Part shown: positions 9,801 through 20,013 of the stretch, piece after piece
Layout: each line of letters opens with the position of its first letter
How positions within the stretch are numbered: position 1 is the first letter of the stretch
Assembly (NCBI GenBank): GCA_031280435.1
Contig: JAITGS010000010.1
Coordinates: 1-64,000, forward strand
Length of the DNA stretch: 64,000 nucleotides
Direction: 5' to 3'
DNA from: Tannerellaceae bacterium
Lineage (GTDB): Bacteria; Bacteroidota; Bacteroidia; Bacteroidales; Tannerellaceae
Made by a program: the position numbers and the translations under genes
Notes under the pieces: model-generated
The model's input: the letters and a program-made list of their open reading frames with translations, nothing else
The model's database searches: none
Told to the model about the DNA's origin: nothing

Positions 9801-11341
9801 GCTTCGATGCCCTGCCGCTGGAAATGTTCTCGGCCTTCGTTCCTCATACCACCTTCGCCGGAGCCCTTAACGGGCAGGCAGAGATCAGCGGCACCGCGGC
9901 CGTTCCGCTGGCGACCGGCTTCTTGCAGTTAGACACAGCCTCGGTTTTCTCCGGGGCCGTATCGTCTCAGTTCAGGCTCGACAGCAGCCGCGTGAGCATA
10001 ACCGACAACGTGGCGAGCTTCAACAGCTTCAGGATATTTGCCTCCGGAGAGAATCCGTTCGAGATTAACGGCAGGCTGAACTTTGCCGACTTGGGAAGGG
10101 CCGAGGCCGACCTGCGCCTCGGAGGCAATAACATCAGGATACTCGACGCCAAACGCAGGCCCGAAAGCATTGCCTACGGCAGGCTGCTGGCCGACGTTTC
10201 GACCACCATAAAAGGATCGCTCTCCGCCCTGACTGTTCGCGGCAACGTGCGGCTTCTGGGAGGCACCAACCTCACCTACGTGATGCAGGAATCGCCTCTG
10301 ACGGTGGAAGACAGGCTGAAGGACTTGGTAACGTTCACGTCTTTCGCCGATTCGGCTCTGATGCGCCGGCGCCGGTCGCAGACTGCTCCGCTACCGCTCG
10401 GCGGCATAGACATGCTGATGCTGGTGCACATAGATCCTGTCGTGCAGCTCAGCGCCGATATTAGTCCGGACAAGTCGAGCTACCTGAACCTCGAAGGCGG
10501 CGGCGACCTCTCCTTCCAATATAACAGGCAGGGACATACGGTTGTGAACGGCCGCTACACGCTTTCGGGCGGCAAACTCAAGTACGCTCTGCCCATAATC
10601 CCGCTGAAGGAGTTCGGCATCAAGCCCGACAGCTACATACAATGGGACGGCGACCCCTTCAACCCTCTGCTCGGCCTGGCCGCCACACAGCGGATGCGCA
10701 GCACGGTGAGCCTTGCCGGCGAATCTCCCCGTCCGGTCGACTTCGAGGTGGGAGTAGACGTGCGCGAACGCTTAGACAACATGTCGCTGCTCTTCACCAT
10801 AGCGGCTCCCGACGACGCCTCCGTACAGTCGGAACTCGACCGCATGGGCGCCGAGGGACGCTCCACACAGGCCGTCGGCATGATGGTGACAGGCCTCTAC
10901 CTGGCCAACGGCAGCGGCGGCAAGGCCAACATGGACATGGGCGACGCGCTCAACAGCTTCCTCCAAAGCGAAATCAATCACATAGCCGGCAGCGCCCTTC
11001 GCACCGTCGACATCTCCTTCGGCATGGATTCATACAACCAGGCCCCCGAAAGAGGAGGCGGCCAGCGTACCGACTATTCCTTCCGCTTCGCCAAACGATT
11101 CTACAACGACCGCCTGCGCATAATGCTCGGCGGGAAATTATCTTCGGGCGACGTGCCGCAAAAGGAGGCCTTCATCGACAACGCCTCGCTTGAGTGGCGG
11201 ATGAACAGCGCCGGCACCGGCTACCTGAAGCTCTTCCACGACCGCAACTATCAGAGCATCCTCGACGGCGAAGTGATAGAAACCGGAGCCGGCATAGTCC
11301 TCCGCCGCCGCATGCTCCGCCTCTCCGAGCTCTTCAAATGA
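6833..11341 (+). CDS. tamB: TamB-like (DUF490) translocation/assembly protein
   Basis: 1502 aa; N-terminal TM, long beta-repeat body, C-terminal VNGRYTLSGGKLKYALPIIPLKEFGIKPDSYIQWDGDPFNPLLGLAA and FMDSYNQ...YSFRFAKRFYNDRLRIMLGGKLSSG. Confidence 0.85.
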   Translation: MGRLSYKKFSRRTKRLLLLCLAPAAIIFMAVLILFVPPVQNYMLKQALRYAGRKAGLELAADRLRLRLPCELSVENLRASAPGADSLLSLQSLRLGLRPSLSMGKRLAVERLEMLGLSINSGAYVSGTYVYGRLDSLSLSGFVDFKTGHADADAVELSGANVLVEAYPSPDTTNSEASAWTVRLGRLLFSRTVAELRLPADSLGLYAFIPRAEVREINLGLAASLYAAASVAVSDAAVAVESGSGRAASGFDWRHIELTELNMRLDSVEYLAGAMQGQLSSLSVSERSGLQISSLSARARSDSAGADLSEFELRTAHSSLSLQARIPSDALSAEPVGSLEARLSASVGKADLPFFVLPSGDFEARYPDSPLRIELEAKGNSRSVEIPRLQLNLAGALRLHAWGAIARPLDSLRRSARLRLSSRVYQPGLDVTGELDYRRRTAGVELSLSDAARAHLSASFGLADDSYSVFLQVDSLVPAGFTAFDSAAFVSAVLRAQGHGFDFFADSTVANLRGRINELRYANSRLGPVRFRASLVNHKAELEMESDDPVAKMDFSFIGSLSRNRMTGMLSGNVDSLDLYALRLTEAPFSTSFQIFAEAESDLGVRHGADVTLGNWELNLAGSPFRAKTLTLKAHSDADTTDISFNAGDLGVRLSGGYGIEALAGRAGRLAEAVGRRMRTDSAVRLSSVQPLFPAMSLSVHAGKDNPLHAALRRNNIEFDSFSLELSSSPSEGLSGSAGLFALYRDTLRIDTLRAKIVPDGRGLTFGAEVLKNRFLRQTPFTARLQGSLRDEYAEAEVMYTNHRAATGLHLGLRAAKTPQGFLLNFFPDTAVIAFNAFALNSNNSLLFKSIRNIEANLRFSGANNSLLWIHSTKDSATAPYPVLRAELSNIPLGVITRGFISLPSLEGSASADFQYMPTSESFTVAGEVHVDNLSYEGGRVGELMLNGTYIPLAGNTHEVDLHFFRNMNEVSSALAVYDPGRDRLSGSLRFDALPLEMFSAFVPHTTFAGALNGQAEISGTAAVPLATGFLQLDTASVFSGAVSSQFRLDSSRVSITDNVASFNSFRIFASGENPFEINGRLNFADLGRAEADLRLGGNNIRILDAKRRPESIAYGRLLADVSTTIKGSLSALTVRGNVRLLGGTNLTYVMQESPLTVEDRLKDLVTFTSFADSALMRRRRSQTAPLPLGGIDMLMLVHIDPVVQLSADISPDKSSYLNLEGGGDLSFQYNRQGHTVVNGRYTLSGGKLKYALPIIPLKEFGIKPDSYIQWDGDPFNPLLGLAATQRMRSTVSLAGESPRPVDFEVGVDVRERLDNMSLLFTIAAPDDASVQSELDRMGAEGRSTQAVGMMVTGLYLANGSGGKANMDMGDALNSFLQSEINHIAGSALRTVDISFGMDSYNQAPERGGGQRTDYSFRFAKRFYNDRLRIMLGGKLSSGDVPQKEAFIDNASLEWRMNSAGTGYLKLFHDRNYQSILDGEVIETGAGIVLRRRMLRLSELFK

Positions 11342-11630
11342 TGCGGCTTCGGCTTGCTGCACACGTTCGGAGACATCGCATCCCCAAGCTTCTCACCACC
11401 TGATTCCTCCTGCCAAACAACCTCAGTTGCGCAGAGGCGAGGAATCAAAATCGCAATGTAAAAGGAACTGAGGCGAGCTGAGGCGACATCGTTTTTTTGT
11501 CAAGAAACTATTCTCGCCTTGTCGCAACATTTTAATCCCGCAAAAAAAATAGCCGCAGCCTGTCCAAAAACTTTCATCCTCTCGACGGAGCTGCGGCGAC
11601 ACATCGCAACGCTTCATTATCTCGCCGATA

Positions 11631-11975
11631 CAACGGCACGATAAACAAGCGTTCCGGTTTCGCGACGTTCAAACGGCACGATAAACAAGCGTTTAGCTTT
11701 CGCGACGTTTAAACGGCACGATAAGCAAGCGTTTAGCTTTCGCGACGTTTAAACGGCACGATAAACAAACGTTTAGCTTTCGCGACGTTTAAACGGCACG
11801 ATAAACAAGCGTTTAGCTTTCGCGACGTTCAAACGGCACGATAAACAAGCGTTTAGCTTTCGCGACGTTCAAACGGCACGATAAGCAAGCGTTTAGCTTT
11901 CGCGACGTTTAAACGGCACGATAAACAAGCGTTTCATTGTCTCGCCGTTGTAACGGCACGATACTTAAACGTTTT
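11631..11975. repeat. Array R2: about 9 units of exactly 40 bp (AAACGGCACGATAAACAAGCGTTTAGCTTTCGCGACGTTT)
   Basis: AACGGCACG recurs at 11631, 11671, 11711, 11751, 11791, 11831, 11871, 11911, 11951. Confidence 0.95.
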
Positions 11976-12115
11976 GATTGCTCCACGATAGATTTCGCAA
12001 GCCGATGAAACTGTTTGACGCCTCCAATTTTTTTTGTGAGCATGTAAAAGTATTTGGTTTGTATGCCGAAAATATTCTATGCTGGGATTACTTTTTGCAC
12101 CGCCCCCAAAATATC

Positions 12116-12233
12116 ACCGGCCCCCATTGCATCAATGTCGTTGCACCAATGACGCCGCCGCAAAGGCATTGGCCGACGGTTTTATTCGGGTCGAAAATGT
12201 TAGCCCCCTACGGGACCCCTGTTTGGGCAGACG
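12116..12233 (+). repeat. Dispersed repeat D, copy 1
   Basis: Matches the reverse complement of 20014-20144 over about 120 bp with a 15-bp repeat-number difference. Confidence 0.85.
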
Positions 12234-12319
12234 AATGACCCCTTTGGGCAGGCGCGAATTATTTTGATACAATCCTTTTCAGACAGGAGCGGCGTTTTAA
12301 ACCCCCCAAAACGCCATTA

Positions 12320-12351
12320 TTTGCCCAAACCATATTGTTTCATATCTTTGG
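12320..12351 (+). promoter_or_regulatory. Bacteroidetes-type promoter TTTG-N19-TATCTTTGG for aldA
   Basis: TTTG 12320-12323, TATCTTTGG 12343-12351. Confidence 0.65.
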
Positions 12352-12389
12352 AGCCGTTCACAATGCAATTATCCTAAACATATATATTT

Positions 12390-13820
12390 ATGAATACCCT
12401 TAAACAGTTTATCAACGGACAATTTGTTGAGCCTCTTTCGAAGCGACAGCTCGAAGTTGAGGATCCTTTCGAAGGAAAAATCATCGCATCGGCTCCCGAT
12501 GGCGACGAGGCTGATGCCGACGCTGCTCTTCAGGCCGCCGCTGCCGCACAGCCTTCGTGGGCCAAGAAGTCGGCGCCCGAACGGGCATCCTATCTGAGGC
12601 TTATGGCCGCACAGATTCGGGCAAACCGAGTTGAGCTCGCACAGACGCTGGCGCGCGAACAGGCCAAGATTATGCCTCTCGCACAGGTGGAAATCGACTT
12701 CACCGCGGACTATTTCGAGTACTACGCCGGCTGGGCGCGCATCTACGAGGGCGAGATTATACAGAGCGACCGCCCTAACGAAAACATATTCCTTTTCCGC
12801 AAGCCTATTGGCGTCGTGGCAGGGATTTGCCCGTGGAATTTCCCCTTCTTCGTGATGGCCCGCAAGGTGGCGCCCTCGCTGCTGGCGGGATGTACGGCGG
12901 TGATAAAGCCCAGCAGCCTGACGCCGCTGACTACCTTTGCCTTCGCGCGCCTCATCGAGGCCACCGGATTGCCTCCGGGCGTGGTGAACTTCGTAAGCGG
13001 ACGCGGCTCCACCCTTGGCAACGCACTTGTGACGCACGAGCTGACCGACATGGTTTCGCTCACGGGAAGCGTTGAGGCCGGGCGCGACATCATACGGGCA
13101 TCGGCCGAGCGCATCACCAAGGTTTCGCTCGAGCTGGGAGGCAAGGCGCCGGCCATAGTCTTCAAGGATGCCGACATAGACCTGGCCGTGAAAGCCATAG
13201 TCGACTCCAGAGTTATCTTCGGAGGACAGGTGTGCAACTGCGCCGAGCGGGCCTACATACATGAGGCTATCTTCGACGAGTTTGCCGACAAGCTTGCCAA
13301 AGCGATGGCCAAAGTGACGTACGGCAGCCCCTTCGCATCGCCATCGCCGCAGATGAGCTCGCTTATCGACAGCCGGCAGCTCGAAAAAGTGGAGGCCATG
13401 GTATCGAGAGCCGTAGCCGAAGGCGCTCAGGTTCTGACCGGAGGCCGTCGCGCCGACGCTCCGGGATACAAGTACGAGCCTACGGTTCTGGCCGGATGCT
13501 CGCAGCAATCGGAGATGGTGCAGAGCGAAGTCTTCGGCCCCGTGCTCCCCATCCTCCCCTTCAACTACTACGACGAGGCCATAGCCATGGCAAACGACAG
13601 CCGCTACGGGCTGACCTCCTCCGTGTTCACCACCAACGTCAGCACCGTGATGCAGGCGCTAAAGGATTTGCGCTTCGGCGAGACCTACGTCAACCGCGAG
13701 CACTTCGAGGGCATGCAGGGCTTCCATGCCGGATGGCGTCAGTCGGGCATAGGCGGAGCCGACGGCAAGCACGGACTGATGGAGTACCTCCAGTCGCAGG
13801 TGGCCTACGTGCAATACTGA
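12390..13820 (+). CDS. aldA: NAD(P)-dependent aldehyde dehydrogenase, AldA (lactaldehyde/glycolaldehyde) type
   Basis: GICPWNFPFFVMARKVAPSLLAGCTAVIKPS, VSLELGGKAPAIVFKDADID, FGGQVCNCAERAY. Confidence 0.88.
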   Translation: MNTLKQFINGQFVEPLSKRQLEVEDPFEGKIIASAPDGDEADADAALQAAAAAQPSWAKKSAPERASYLRLMAAQIRANRVELAQTLAREQAKIMPLAQVEIDFTADYFEYYAGWARIYEGEIIQSDRPNENIFLFRKPIGVVAGICPWNFPFFVMARKVAPSLLAGCTAVIKPSSLTPLTTFAFARLIEATGLPPGVVNFVSGRGSTLGNALVTHELTDMVSLTGSVEAGRDIIRASAERITKVSLELGGKAPAIVFKDADIDLAVKAIVDSRVIFGGQVCNCAERAYIHEAIFDEFADKLAKAMAKVTYGSPFASPSPQMSSLIDSRQLEKVEAMVSRAVAEGAQVLTGGRRADAPGYKYEPTVLAGCSQQSEMVQSEVFGPVLPILPFNYYDEAIAMANDSRYGLTSSVFTTNVSTVMQALKDLRFGETYVNREHFEGMQGFHAGWRQSGIGGADGKHGLMEYLQSQVAYVQY

Positions 13821-13848
13821 TTTAATCACCATATAAATTCAAAAGAAG

Positions 13849-14175
13849 ATGAAGAAAACTATCTTACTTTTGGCCGTCATCATACTGACAGCCGGCGGCG
13901 CCGCCGCAAAAGACACTAACGCCAGCCTCCGCGTGCAGGGCAAGTGCAACATGTGCAAGACTAAGATTGAGAAGGCCGCCAAGGCCGTAGAGGGCGTATC
14001 CGTAGCCGAATGGAACAAGGAAACGAAAGTGCTGCGCCTGCGCTTCGACGATTCCAAGGCCAAGCTCGACAACATCAGCCAAGCCGTAGCCAAAATCGGA
14101 TACGATACCGATAAGGACAAGGCTCCGGACGAGGCTTACTCGGCCATGCCCAACTGCTGCAAGTACCGCGAGTGA
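13849..14175 (+). CDS. Secreted heavy-metal-associated (HMA) domain protein
   Basis: Signal peptide; CNMCKTKIEKAAKAVEGVSVAEWNKETKVLRLRFD. Confidence 0.82.
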   Translation: MKKTILLLAVIILTAGGAAAKDTNASLRVQGKCNMCKTKIEKAAKAVEGVSVAEWNKETKVLRLRFDDSKAKLDNISQAVAKIGYDTDKDKAPDEAYSAMPNCCKYRE

Positions 14176-14197
14176 CTCCGCGCCGCAAGGCGAATAC

Positions 14198-14239
14198 AAA
14201 AAGGGCCGTCTAACGATTGAAGTTAGACGGCCCTTTTTT
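14198..14239. terminator. Bidirectional terminator between HMA gene and secA
   Basis: AAAAAGGGCCGTCTAAC-GATTGAA-GTTAGACGGCCCTTTTT. Confidence 0.92.
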
Positions 14240-14259
14240 GTAGGAACTGCCTCTAAGGC

Positions 14260-17200
14260 TCAGAGGCCTTGCCCGTGACAGCTCTTGTACTTTTTGCCGC
14301 TTCCGCAGGGGCAGGGATCGTTGCGGCCTACCTTCTTCTCGGCCCTGACTGGCATCTGAGGCTTAGGCTTAGTCGGGCCTGTGGGAGGCTTTTCGCCAGG
14401 CTCGCCTGAGGTGGGCCCGGCCTGAACGGCTTCGCTCTTTTCGGCGCGATAGCGGCTCATGTCCTGCCTGCGCTCGCGGGCTGCCTGCTGTACGTTCACG
14501 TGCCGGCCCTCGCTTGCTCCGGGAGCCTGTTCGTGCAATTGCCCGCGCATCAGTATGCCGGCGCTCTTGCGGTTCATGGCATCTACCATAGCCTTGAAGA
14601 GGTTGTAGGATTCGAGCTTATATATCAGCAGCGGATCTTTGTTCTCGTAGGTTGCATTCTGAACGGAGTGGCGCAGCTCGTCCATCTCCCGCAGATGCTC
14701 TTTCCAGGCCTCGTCTATGGTGTGGAGCAGGATGGCCTTCTGGAAAGCCTTAGGTACGGCTTTGCTGTTGGTTTCGTAGGCTTCCTTCAGGTTGCAGATG
14801 ATTTGGTAGACGCGCTTGCCGTCGGTGATAGGTATCACTATGTTGTCGTACATGGCTCCCTGCTCTTCGTAAACGCGCCTGATGACGGGGTTTGCGGTTT
14901 GGATCATATTCTCCATGCGCCTCTTGAAGTGCTTGAGGGCATCGTCGAAGAGAGCCTCGGCCAGCGCTTTCGAGTTGCCGCCTGCAAATTCCTTCTCGTC
15001 GAAGGGCGATTCCATGGCGAAGGTGCGGAAGAGCTCTAAGCGGAAGTCGCTGAAGCTGTCGCTGTCGGAATACTGTTCGACTATGGCCGTGGCATTGTCG
15101 TAAATGGTATGCAGCACGTCGAGGCCTATGCGTTCGCCAAGGAGAGCGTGGTGGCGGCGGGTATAGATCACCTTTCGCTGTATGTTCATCACGTCGTCGA
15201 AGTCGAGCAGGCGCTTGCGGATGCCGAAGTTGTTTTCCTCCACCTTCTTCTGAGCCTTCTCTACGGCTGAGTTGAGCATGGAGTGTTCGAGCATCTCCCC
15301 GGTTTTGAAGCCAAGCCTGTCCATCAATCCGGCTATGCGGTCGGATGCAAACAGGCGCATCAGGTCGTCTTCGAGCGAGATGAAGAACACGGAGGAGCCG
15401 GGGTCGCCCTGGCGTCCGGAGCGTCCGCGAAGCTGCCGGTCTACCCTTCGGCTCTCGTGTCTTTCGGTGCCGATGATGGCAAGCCCTCCGGCTGCCTTCA
15501 CTTCGGGCGATAGCTTGATGTCGGTACCGCGACCGGCCATGTTGGTGGCTATGGTGACGGTTCCGCGCTGTCCGGCCTGGGCAACGATGTCGGCCTCGCG
15601 CTGATGGAGCTTTGCGTTCAGAACGTTGTGCGGTATGCGCCGGATGTTGAGCATCCTGCTGAGAAGCTCGGAGATCTCAACCGATGTGGTGCCGACCAGC
15701 ACCGGGCGTCCGGCATTCACTAAGGCATTGATTTCGTCGATCACCGCATTGTACTTCTCCCGCTTGGTCTTGTAGATGCGGTCGTTCATGTCGGTGCGAT
15801 CTATGGGGCGGTTGGTTGGTATCACTACCACGTCGAGCTTATAGATGTCCCAGAACTCGCCGGCCTCCGTTTCGGCCGTACCCGTCATCCCGGCCAGCTT
15901 TTGATACATGCGGAAGTAGTTCTGGAGCGTGATGGTGGCGTAGGTTTGCGTCGCGGCTTCCACTTTGACGCGCTCCTTGGCTTCTATGGCCTGGTGGAGG
16001 CCGTCGGAGTAGCGCCGGCCCTCCATGATGCGTCCGGTTTGCTCGTCCACTATCATCACCTTGTTCTCTATAACCACATATTCGTCGTCGCGCTCAAAGA
16101 GCGTATAGGCCTTGAGCAGCTGGTTGATTGTATGGACTCGCTCGCTCTTGACGGAGTAGTTGGCCAGCAGCTCATCTTTACGGGCCTGCTTCTCCTCATC
16201 GGTGCCCTGCATGTTATCAACCTGCGACAGATCCAGGGCGATGTTGGGCAGGACGAAGAACTGCGGGTCGTCGGACTTGCCGGTCAGCAGGTCGATGCCC
16301 TTGTCGGTAAGCTCTATGCTATGGTTTTTCTCGTCTATCACGTAGTAGAGGGCTTCGGTGACGAGATACATCTGCCGCTGGTTATCGGCCAGGTATACGG
16401 CTTCGGTTTTGTTCATGGCCGCCTTGATGCCCGGCTCGCTCAGGAACTTTATCAGCGCCTTGTTGCGCGGGTTGCCCTTTGAGGAGCGGAAGAGCAGCAG
16501 AGAGCCTTCCTCGGCCACCTTCTCGTCCTTGCTTTGCATCTTTTGCTTGGCCTCGGTGAGAAGCCTTGTGCAGAGGTTGCGCTGAGCATTGACCACTACC
16601 TCAACGTTGGGCCGGAACTGCTCGAAGAGTTGCACTTCGCCTTTCGGAATGGCGCCTGAGATGATGAGCGGCGTGCGGGCGTCGTCGATCAGGACGGAGT
16701 CCACCTCATCCACTATGGCATAGTTGTGCTTGCGCTGAACCAGATCTTTAGGGCCGAGGGCCATGTTGTCGCGCAGATAGTCGAAGCCGAACTCGTTATT
16801 GGTGCCGAAGGTGATGTCGGCAAGGTAGGCTTTGCGTCGCGCATCCGAGTTCGGCTCATGCTTGTCTATGCAGTCCACCGACAGTCCGTGGAACATGTAG
16901 AGAGGCCCCATCCATTCGGAGTCACGCTTGGAGAGGTAGTCGTTCACCGTCACAACGTGCACTCCGTTTCCGGTAAGCGCATTGAGGAAGACCGGCAGCG
17001 TTGCCACCAGGGTTTTACCTTCTCCGGTAGCCATTTCGGCTATGTATCCCTTCACGCGCTTGCTCAGCTTGGTGTCTTCGGTGTCCTTTTCGTATTTCTT
17101 CGGGCTCGGATTGTGGAGCACTACCCCGCCCATGAGCTGCACGTCGAAGTGTATCATATCCCAGGTGATATGATTGCCGCCGGCCGTCCAGTGGTTGCTG

Positions 17201-17661
17201 TATACGGCCTTGTCGCCTTCGATCACGACGAAGTCGTGCGCGATGGCCAGCTCGCGATCAAAGTCTGTTGCGGTCACTACGATGCGTTCGTTTTGCACGA
17301 AGCGCCGGGCCGTATCTTTCACTATGGAGAATACTTCGGGGAGTATGCGGTCGAGCTCGCGTTCCTGTATCTGAAGTATCTCTTTCTCTATTTCGTCGAT
17401 CTGCGCCCAGAGCTTCTCGCGCTCTTCGAGTTCGAGGCTTTCGATCGATGCTTTGAGCTCGTCGGCCTTGCGGCGCTCGTCCGTAACGACGGCGGCAAGC
17501 TGCCCGCGGAGCTTTGCGGAGTATGCTCGGAGCTCGTCGTTGCTCATCTTCTCAACTTCCGGATATACGGCTTTTATCTTGTCGACGTACGGCAGTATAT
17601 CCTTAAGGTCGCGCTGCGACTTGTTGCCGAAGAATTTCGATATAAATTCGTTTAATCCCAT
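14260..17661 (-). CDS. secA: Preprotein translocase ATPase SecA
   Basis: 1133 aa; [49 protein letters not shown]-terminal [14 protein letters not shown]. Confidence 0.98.
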   Translation of the reverse strand: MGLNEFISKFFGNKSQRDLKDILPYVDKIKAVYPEVEKMSNDELRAYSAKLRGQLAAVVTDERRKADELKASIESLELEEREKLWAQIDEIEKEILQIQERELDRILPEVFSIVKDTARRFVQNERIVVTATDFDRELAIAHDFVVIEGDKAVYSNHWTAGGNHITWDMIHFDVQLMGGVVLHNPSPKKYEKDTEDTKLSKRVKGYIAEMATGEGKTLVATLPVFLNALTGNGVHVVTVNDYLSKRDSEWMGPLYMFHGLSVDCIDKHEPNSDARRKAYLADITFGTNNEFGFDYLRDNMALGPKDLVQRKHNYAIVDEVDSVLIDDARTPLIISGAIPKGEVQLFEQFRPNVEVVVNAQRNLCTRLLTEAKQKMQSKDEKVAEEGSLLLFRSSKGNPRNKALIKFLSEPGIKAAMNKTEAVYLADNQRQMYLVTEALYYVIDEKNHSIELTDKGIDLLTGKSDDPQFFVLPNIALDLSQVDNMQGTDEEKQARKDELLANYSVKSERVHTINQLLKAYTLFERDDEYVVIENKVMIVDEQTGRIMEGRRYSDGLHQAIEAKERVKVEAATQTYATITLQNYFRMYQKLAGMTGTAETEAGEFWDIYKLDVVVIPTNRPIDRTDMNDRIYKTKREKYNAVIDEINALVNAGRPVLVGTTSVEISELLSRMLNIRRIPHNVLNAKLHQREADIVAQAGQRGTVTIATNMAGRGTDIKLSPEVKAAGGLAIIGTERHESRRVDRQLRGRSGRQGDPGSSVFFISLEDDLMRLFASDRIAGLMDRLGFKTGEMLEHSMLNSAVEKAQKKVEENNFGIRKRLLDFDDVMNIQRKVIYTRRHHALLGERIGLDVLHTIYDNATAIVEQYSDSDSFSDFRLELFRTFAMESPFDEKEFAGGNSKALAEALFDDALKHFKRRMENMIQTANPVIRRVYEEQGAMYDNIVIPITDGKRVYQIICNLKEAYETNSKAVPKAFQKAILLHTIDEAWKEHLREMDELRHSVQNATYENKDPLLIYKLESYNLFKAMVDAMNRKSAGILMRGQLHEQAPGASEGRHVNVQQAARERRQDMSRYRAEKSEAVQAGPTSGEPGEKPPTGPTKPKPQMPVRAEKKVGRNDPCPCGSGKKYKSCHGQGL

Positions 17662-17789
17662 AATGCTTTATCAAGAGTTTAATTAAGATATTTAGAAAAT
17701 AGTGATAGTGGAAACAGGTATACTATATTGATGCAGCCGCATACGAGCCATACCTCCGGGCCGGCAGGCCCTCGCCTTGACAGTATAGT

Positions 17790-19376
17790 TCAGCGCTGAG
17801 CCAGCTCGTGGAGGGGCTGCTGCCGGCTGGCGTTAGGCGGCCTTATTCTGAGGATATAGGTGACGGATGGAGCTACCTCCTCCGCTTTGACTTCGCGGTA
17901 CAGATGCTGCGGCTTCAGTCCGCTGCCCATGAACACGAGTGGCGTGACCACCGCATTGTTTCGCACGAGCTCGACGGTTGAGCCCGGCTCCTCGCTGTTG
18001 ATGCGCCATCCGGGCTGGAGTTCCACCACCAGGTCGCCTCTCCCTATGTGATGCGTACCCTTGTAGAGAGCCGCATTGCCTTCGTACCAGTTGCCGTTGC
18101 GCAGGTCGCAGTCGGTGATGACGCTCTGTACGCCGGCAAATTCGGCTACGAAGACGGCCGATTGCTTCTGTATCTCCTCCAGAGGAATACGCGCCTCTTC
18201 GGCAGCCTTTCGGTTGAGGAAGATCTGGCGGTCGTAGTAGCCGTTCACCCAGGATTTCTGGCCGTAGAGCTGCATGAGGTACATGTTCAGCAGGGCCACG
18301 CATCGCTTGGGATAAAAGAGCCCGCCTCCCAGCGTCATGTCCTGCGGTATTATCTCCTCGCTACGGAAATATCCGGAGCCGGAGAAGACTATCAGCACGT
18401 TGCTCATGCCCACCTTCCTGTCTATGGCGGCAAAGAGCTGCTCCAGGCATCTGTCGAGCCGGCAGTATGTGTCTTGTATTTCGGGCGTATAGTCGCTGCT
18501 GTTTTTGCGGCTGAAGCTGCCTGCATAGTAGGTGATGGCGAGCATGTCGGGGCAGGATCGCGAGCCGAATCCGGCGTACTCTATGAATCGCAGGGCAAGG
18601 TTATTGACCTCGGCATTCACCATTCCCGACGTTTTGAAGTCCGGATAGCAGTCTCGGCTTCTCTCCTCGAAGTGATGCCTGAAGGGCCTGTTTTCCGTTG
18701 TATAGGGGAAGGCATTGTATCGTTCGGCCGGCAAGGCAGGCTCCCAGGAGGTCTTGCCTATGCGTGCCGACAGCGATTCGGGCCCGTTATTGTATCGGTC
18801 TACGTACCACGGAAGGCTTTTATAATATGTGGTGGTGGCCCATTTACCGTTGATGTCGTCTATCCAGAAGGCGCCGTTGGCGGCATGTCCGGCGGAGAGT
18901 ATGGCCTGCGAGGCTTCCGGGGCTATGGCATAAACGTCGCTTTTGCCTTGCGAGGCCAGCTTGAGCTCGTCGCCTATGGTAGAGGCCAGCAGGCGGGCGG
19001 GCGAGAAGCGGTCGCGGGTGAAGTTGCCCAGAAAGTCGGGGTCGTGAAGCGCGGGCAGCTCCCTGTTATCATAAAAATCAAATCTTTTTTCGGCCGATAT
19101 GCCGTGAAAGCATGGGTTGCTGCCGGTGAAGAGTGTGGCGAAAGCGCTTGCCCTGTCTATGTTCGTGAATGAGAAGCTGAGGTTGCGATAGCTCACACCC
19201 TCGTTCAGCAGCCGCTTAAAGCCCTGTTCTCCGAATGTATTATAGAAATAATCGAGATAATCACCCCTTAGCTGGTCTACCGTGATGCAGACTACCAGCT
19301 TGGGCACCTGCCTTCCGGAGGCTCCCATATTCGCTATGGCAAGAACAGTGAGGATTGATGTGAGGATTGTTTTCAT
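17790..19376 (-). CDS. Alkaline-phosphatase-superfamily (PafA/phosphodiesterase-like) secreted protein
   Basis: KLVVCITVDQLRGDYLDYF, NIDRASAFATLFTGSNPCFHGISAEKRFD, GTHHIGRGDLVVELQPGW. Confidence 0.82.
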   Translation of the reverse strand: MKTILTSILTVLAIANMGASGRQVPKLVVCITVDQLRGDYLDYFYNTFGEQGFKRLLNEGVSYRNLSFSFTNIDRASAFATLFTGSNPCFHGISAEKRFDFYDNRELPALHDPDFLGNFTRDRFSPARLLASTIGDELKLASQGKSDVYAIAPEASQAILSAGHAANGAFWIDDINGKWATTTYYKSLPWYVDRYNNGPESLSARIGKTSWEPALPAERYNAFPYTTENRPFRHHFEERSRDCYPDFKTSGMVNAEVNNLALRFIEYAGFGSRSCPDMLAITYYAGSFSRKNSSDYTPEIQDTYCRLDRCLEQLFAAIDRKVGMSNVLIVFSGSGYFRSEEIIPQDMTLGGGLFYPKRCVALLNMYLMQLYGQKSWVNGYYDRQIFLNRKAAEEARIPLEEIQKQSAVFVAEFAGVQSVITDCDLRNGNWYEGNAALYKGTHHIGRGDLVVELQPGWRINSEEPGSTVELVRNNAVVTPLVFMGSGLKPQHLYREVKAEEVAPSVTYILRIRPPNASRQQPLHELAQR

Positions 19377-19654
19377 TGGGCCCAAAAGTATGGCATTTTT
19401 TTATTGATGCCAAACGGAACATGTAAAAAGCCTGCCCCCGCACATAGCCGGGCTGCCGGGCCGGGGCTATTGCCTGCCCACCTCAGGGGCCTGTTCCGGC
19501 CGGCAAACCGCATCCGAGGCCCGTCCCTAATCCGTTTTGAGGCCGGAGCGGATGCTGCACTCCATCCCCTGTTTATTTTCAGCCCGCCGGGCATTTCGCA
19601 ACAAAAAAAATGTTAATCGGCTGAACTTCTGTGTTTAATAAAATCCAAGCCTCT

Positions 19655-19978
19655 CTTTCCGGAGGCCATCTAAGTCCTTAGATGGGCTGAATTTTTTTTC
19701 CGCAAGCCATCTAAGTCCTTAGATGGGCTGAATTTTTTTTTCGCAAGCTATCTAAGTCCTTAGATGGGCTGAATTTTTTTTTCGCAAGCTATCTAAGTCC
19801 TTGGATGGGCTGAATTTTTTTTTCGCAAGCTTTCTAAGTCCTTGGATGGGCTGAATTTTTTTTCCGCAAGCTATCTAAGTCCTTAGATGGGCTGATTTTT
19901 TTTTTCGCAAGCTTTCTAAGTCCTTAGATAGCTTGAATTTTTTTTCCGCAAGCCATCTAAGTCCTTAGAGGGGCCGAC
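19655..19978. repeat. Array R3: 8 units of exactly 41 bp, dyad core ATCTAAGTCCTTAGAT with TTTTTTTCCGCAAGCC linker
   Basis: TAAGTCCTTA at 19671, 19712, 19753, 19794, 19835, 19876, 19917, 19958 (TTGG/TAGA variants). Confidence 0.96.
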
Positions 19979-20013
19979 GGAACCGGGTCGGCGTTTTGCA
20001 AAAAAAACATTGC

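Noticed and set aside
12369-13508. 379-aa minus-strand ORF
   Set aside because: Antisense to aldA; composition-driven, no domain features.
16726-17655. 309-aa plus-strand ORF
   Set aside because: Antisense to secA, which is unambiguous.
18048-19172. 374-aa plus-strand ORF
   Set aside because: Antisense to the PafA-like phosphatase gene.
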